From NCBI GenBank assembly GCA_013152765.1, contig JAADFT010000067.1:1-7893 (forward strand): a stretch of DNA of 7,893 nt, given 5' to 3'. The position numbers and the translations under genes were made by a program. The notes beneath the pieces were generated by a model that searched no databases, was not told the origin of the DNA, and was given only the letters and a program-made list of their open reading frames with translations. Positions 6,631-7,893 of this stretch are shown one piece after another. The stretch comes from Calditrichota bacterium (GTDB lineage: Bacteria; Zhuqueibacterota; Zhuqueibacteria; Oleimicrobiales; Geothermoviventaceae). How positions within the stretch are numbered: position 1 is the first letter of the stretch; each line of letters begins with the position of its first letter.

Positions 6631-6933
6631 CTACACCTGCATCCGCATCAGCTCCTGGTAGGCTTCGAGCACCTTGTTGCGAATTTCCATCAGCAGCTCA
6701 AAGCTGATGCCAGCTTTCTCGACGGCGATCATCACGTCGTGCAGATTCTCCGCCTGGCCGGCAGCCATGAGGCGCATCTGTTCGTCCGCCTTGAGCTGCA
6801 GGTCGTTGACGTCAGAAATCAACTGTTTGAGCGTGTCGCTGAACGAAGGGACGTCGCCCGAAGCCTGGCTCTTTTGCCTGTTGGGTCCCTGGACCTCGAG
6901 CTGTTTTAGCAAATCGACTGGATTTACGGCCAC
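6631..6933 (-). CDS. fliE: Flagellar hook-basal body protein FliE
   Basis: The 100-residue protein matches FliE in length and pattern. The first 30 residues are polar and variable. Then come FSDTLKQLISDVNDLQLKAD (31-50), QAENLHDVMIAVEKAGISFE (60-79) and the C-terminal helix LLMEIRNKVLEAYQELMRMQV with the characteristic MRMQV-type ending. FliE is the first rod-type subunit exported; it joins the MS-ring/export gate to the proximal rod and is needed for efficient export of later subunits. The start is GTG at 6933-6931, with the strong site AGGAGGT 6 bases upstream that overlaps the end of the preceding gene. The gap to that gene's stop is 13 bases, so the two are probably cotranscribed. A strong hairpin follows the stop. 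Confidence 0.97.
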   Translation of the reverse strand: MAVNPVDLLKQLEVQGPNRQKSQASGDVPSFSDTLKQLISDVNDLQLKADEQMRLMAAGQAENLHDVMIAVEKAGISFELLMEIRNKVLEAYQELMRMQV

Positions 6934-6939
6934 GTCGAC

Positions 6940-6946
6940 ACCTCCT
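6940..6946 (-). promoter_or_regulatory. Strong ribosome binding site of fliE
   Basis: AGGAGGT on the minus strand, next to the stop of the upstream gene, sits 6 bases before the GTG at 6933-6931. It is the best Shine-Dalgarno match in the window and fixes the GTG start. Confidence 0.85.
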
Positions 6947-7303
6947 CTAACCGATCAAATCCACATGCCCTGTGGAGGTCTGGTCATCCGCGGCACCAAC
7001 CGCCGCTGACCGCCGGTAGGCAGCCACACCCCAGTCCGGCCCCTCTTCCGGAAAAAGCTGCGCCAGGGTCCGTCGTTCCTCGGATGAGAGCAAAGCAAGC
7101 AGCTCCGGAGCGTTCTCCGCCCTCTGGGGCTGCTTCGGTTCGTCCGTCGAAGGTGAAACAGGCGCCTTGCCAGCCGGTTTTTGCGCATCTTTGACCGTCC
7201 GCTCGAAGCGAACGCCTTCGGTCCGGGCATCTTGCCGCACCGGCTGGTTGTTTCGCACGTACTCGCGGTGCCAGGGAGAAATGCCGTTGTTGTCAACGCG
7301 CAT
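6947..7303 (-). CDS. Unrecognised small protein encoded between flgC and fliE
   Basis: I do not recognise this 118-residue protein. It has no signal peptide, membrane segment or cysteine. Residues 1-65 are polar and probably disordered, rich in Arg, Gln, Asn, Pro and Lys (near the start: NNGISPWHREYVRNNQPVR). A compact hydrophobic stretch follows, ELLALLSSEERRTLAQLFPE at 67-86, likely a helix pair, and the chain ends with a short HVDLIG motif. ATG at 7303-7301 has GAGGT 8 bases upstream, so the start is well supported. It follows flgC by 78 bases and lies 13 bases before fliE. In the B. subtilis order flgC is directly followed by fliE, so this is an insertion between two rod genes. A role in rod assembly, as an export chaperone or as an assembly regulator, is inference from position only. 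Confidence 0.8.
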   Translation of the reverse strand: MRVDNNGISPWHREYVRNNQPVRQDARTEGVRFERTVKDAQKPAGKAPVSPSTDEPKQPQRAENAPELLALLSSEERRTLAQLFPEEGPDWGVAAYRRSAAVGAADDQTSTGHVDLIG

Positions 7304-7381
7304 GTGTCGTTACCTCACTCAATTCGTCGGCTACTCTGGGAAACGGTCAGCAACCTACGTCGAATTTGTTGCCTGGGGAAA
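7304..7381 (-). other. Short intergenic region after flgC
   Basis: The 78 bases between flgC and the next gene hold the GAGGT ribosome binding site of that gene and a weak potential stem (GCAAC/GTTGC, 7350-7372, 13-base loop). I see no promoter or terminator. Confidence 0.5.
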
Positions 7382-7873
7382 TCAGATGTCCAGCGCGCGT
7401 TTGGCCATGTCTTTGGCTGCGTCAATCGCCGCCACGTTGGCCTCGTAGTTCCTGGAAGCGGCGATCATGTCGACCATTTCCGTCACCACACTCACGTTCG
7501 GGTAGGCCACGTAGCCATTGGCGTTGGCATCCGGGTGCGTGGGATCGTAGACCATTCTGAAGGGGCTTGGATCGGTGGCTTCCTGCGCCTCCACGCCGCC
7601 GGCGCTTTCCTCGCGCTGAAGAATGTCGGCGTTTGGCAGGTGCCCCGGCCGGGTCGTCACGAGTTTGCCGACCACACGGCGCAACACCTGCACGAATTCG
7701 CTGCCCGGCGTTTCCTGAAACTTGACGATCCTGCGCCGGTAGGGCTGCCCATTTGCCGTTCGCGTGGTCTCAGCGTTGGCGATGTTGCTGGCGATCACGT
7801 TCAGCTTGCGCCGCTGCGCAGAAAGACCGCTGGCGCTCACATCGATTGCTGAGAAAATGCCTCTTAAGCCCAT
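7382..7873 (-). CDS. flgC: Flagellar proximal rod protein FlgC
   Basis: The 163-residue protein carries both FlgC hallmarks. The N-terminal helix is FSAIDVSASGLSAQRRKLNV (7-26), followed by IASNIANAETTRT and PYRRR. The C-terminal part holds YDPTHPDANANGYVAYPNVS (109-128), EMVDMIAASRNYEANV and AAKDMAKRALDI, the paired terminal helices of axial proteins. FlgC is exported through the central channel and builds the proximal rod with FlgB, FlgF and FliE. It is somewhat longer than the usual 134-150 residues; the extra length is in the variable middle at about 53-95. ATG at 7873-7871 has GAGGAG 7 bases upstream. The gene upstream, beyond the right edge, is probably flgB by analogy with other operons, but it cannot be seen. 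Confidence 0.97.
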   Translation of the reverse strand: MGLRGIFSAIDVSASGLSAQRRKLNVIASNIANAETTRTANGQPYRRRIVKFQETPGSEFVQVLRRVVGKLVTTRPGHLPNADILQREESAGGVEAQEATDPSPFRMVYDPTHPDANANGYVAYPNVSVVTEMVDMIAASRNYEANVAAIDAAKDMAKRALDI

Positions 7874-7880
7874 GAAACCA

Positions 7881-7886
7881 CTCCTC
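7881..7886 (-). promoter_or_regulatory. Ribosome binding site of flgC
   Basis: GAGGAG on the minus strand lies 7 bases before the ATG at 7873-7871, supporting this start although the window ends 20 bases upstream of the gene. Confidence 0.7.
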
Positions 7887-7893
7887 GTTTTCT

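Noticed and set aside
7304..7381. Sigma-28-like -10 element (GCCGACGA) before the small gene
   Set aside because: It differs from GCCGATAA at two positions and there is no matching -35 element at the required distance.

Overview
The window is one block of a bacterial flagellar basal-body and export operon. Every supported gene lies on the minus strand, so transcription runs from the right edge to the left. In transcription order it holds flgC, a small unrecognised gene, fliE, fliF, fliG, fliH, fliI, fliJ, a YlxF/MotE-like membrane coiled-coil gene, and the 5' part of a probable fliK that runs off the left edge. Apart from the extra small gene, this is the order known from the Bacillus subtilis fla/che operon (flgB-flgC-fliE-fliF-fliG-fliH-fliI-fliJ-ylxF-fliK); flgB would be expected just beyond the right edge.

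Layout by region. Positions 7382-7873 encode the proximal rod protein FlgC. Positions 6947-7303 encode an unrecognised 118-residue protein. Positions 6631-6933 encode FliE, the rod/MS-ring adaptor. A 171-base gap with a strong hairpin follows (6460-6630). From there to the left edge the genes are packed with short gaps or overlaps: FliF (MS-ring), FliG (rotor switch and torque), FliH and FliI (export ATPase and its stator-like regulator), FliJ (export stalk), YlxF/MotE-like, and FliK. No tRNA, rRNA, mobile element, CRISPR array or convincing promoter was seen.

How the genes work together: FliF forms the membrane ring on which FliG sits. FliH, FliI and FliJ form the ATPase complex that feeds rod and hook subunits (FliE, FlgC and others) to the export gate. 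FliK measures the hook and switches export specificity. The YlxF/MotE-like protein is the least understood member of the conserved set.

Organism: a flagellated bacterium with fairly G+C-rich DNA and Shine-Dalgarno-led translation. FliG resembles the Thermotoga/Bacillus type more than the enterobacterial type in its C-terminal region, as far as I recall those sequences. The phylum cannot be decided from this window. Start codon use is unusual: fliE and fliJ start with GTG, and fliH and fliI with TTG, each supported by a well-placed ribosome binding site.
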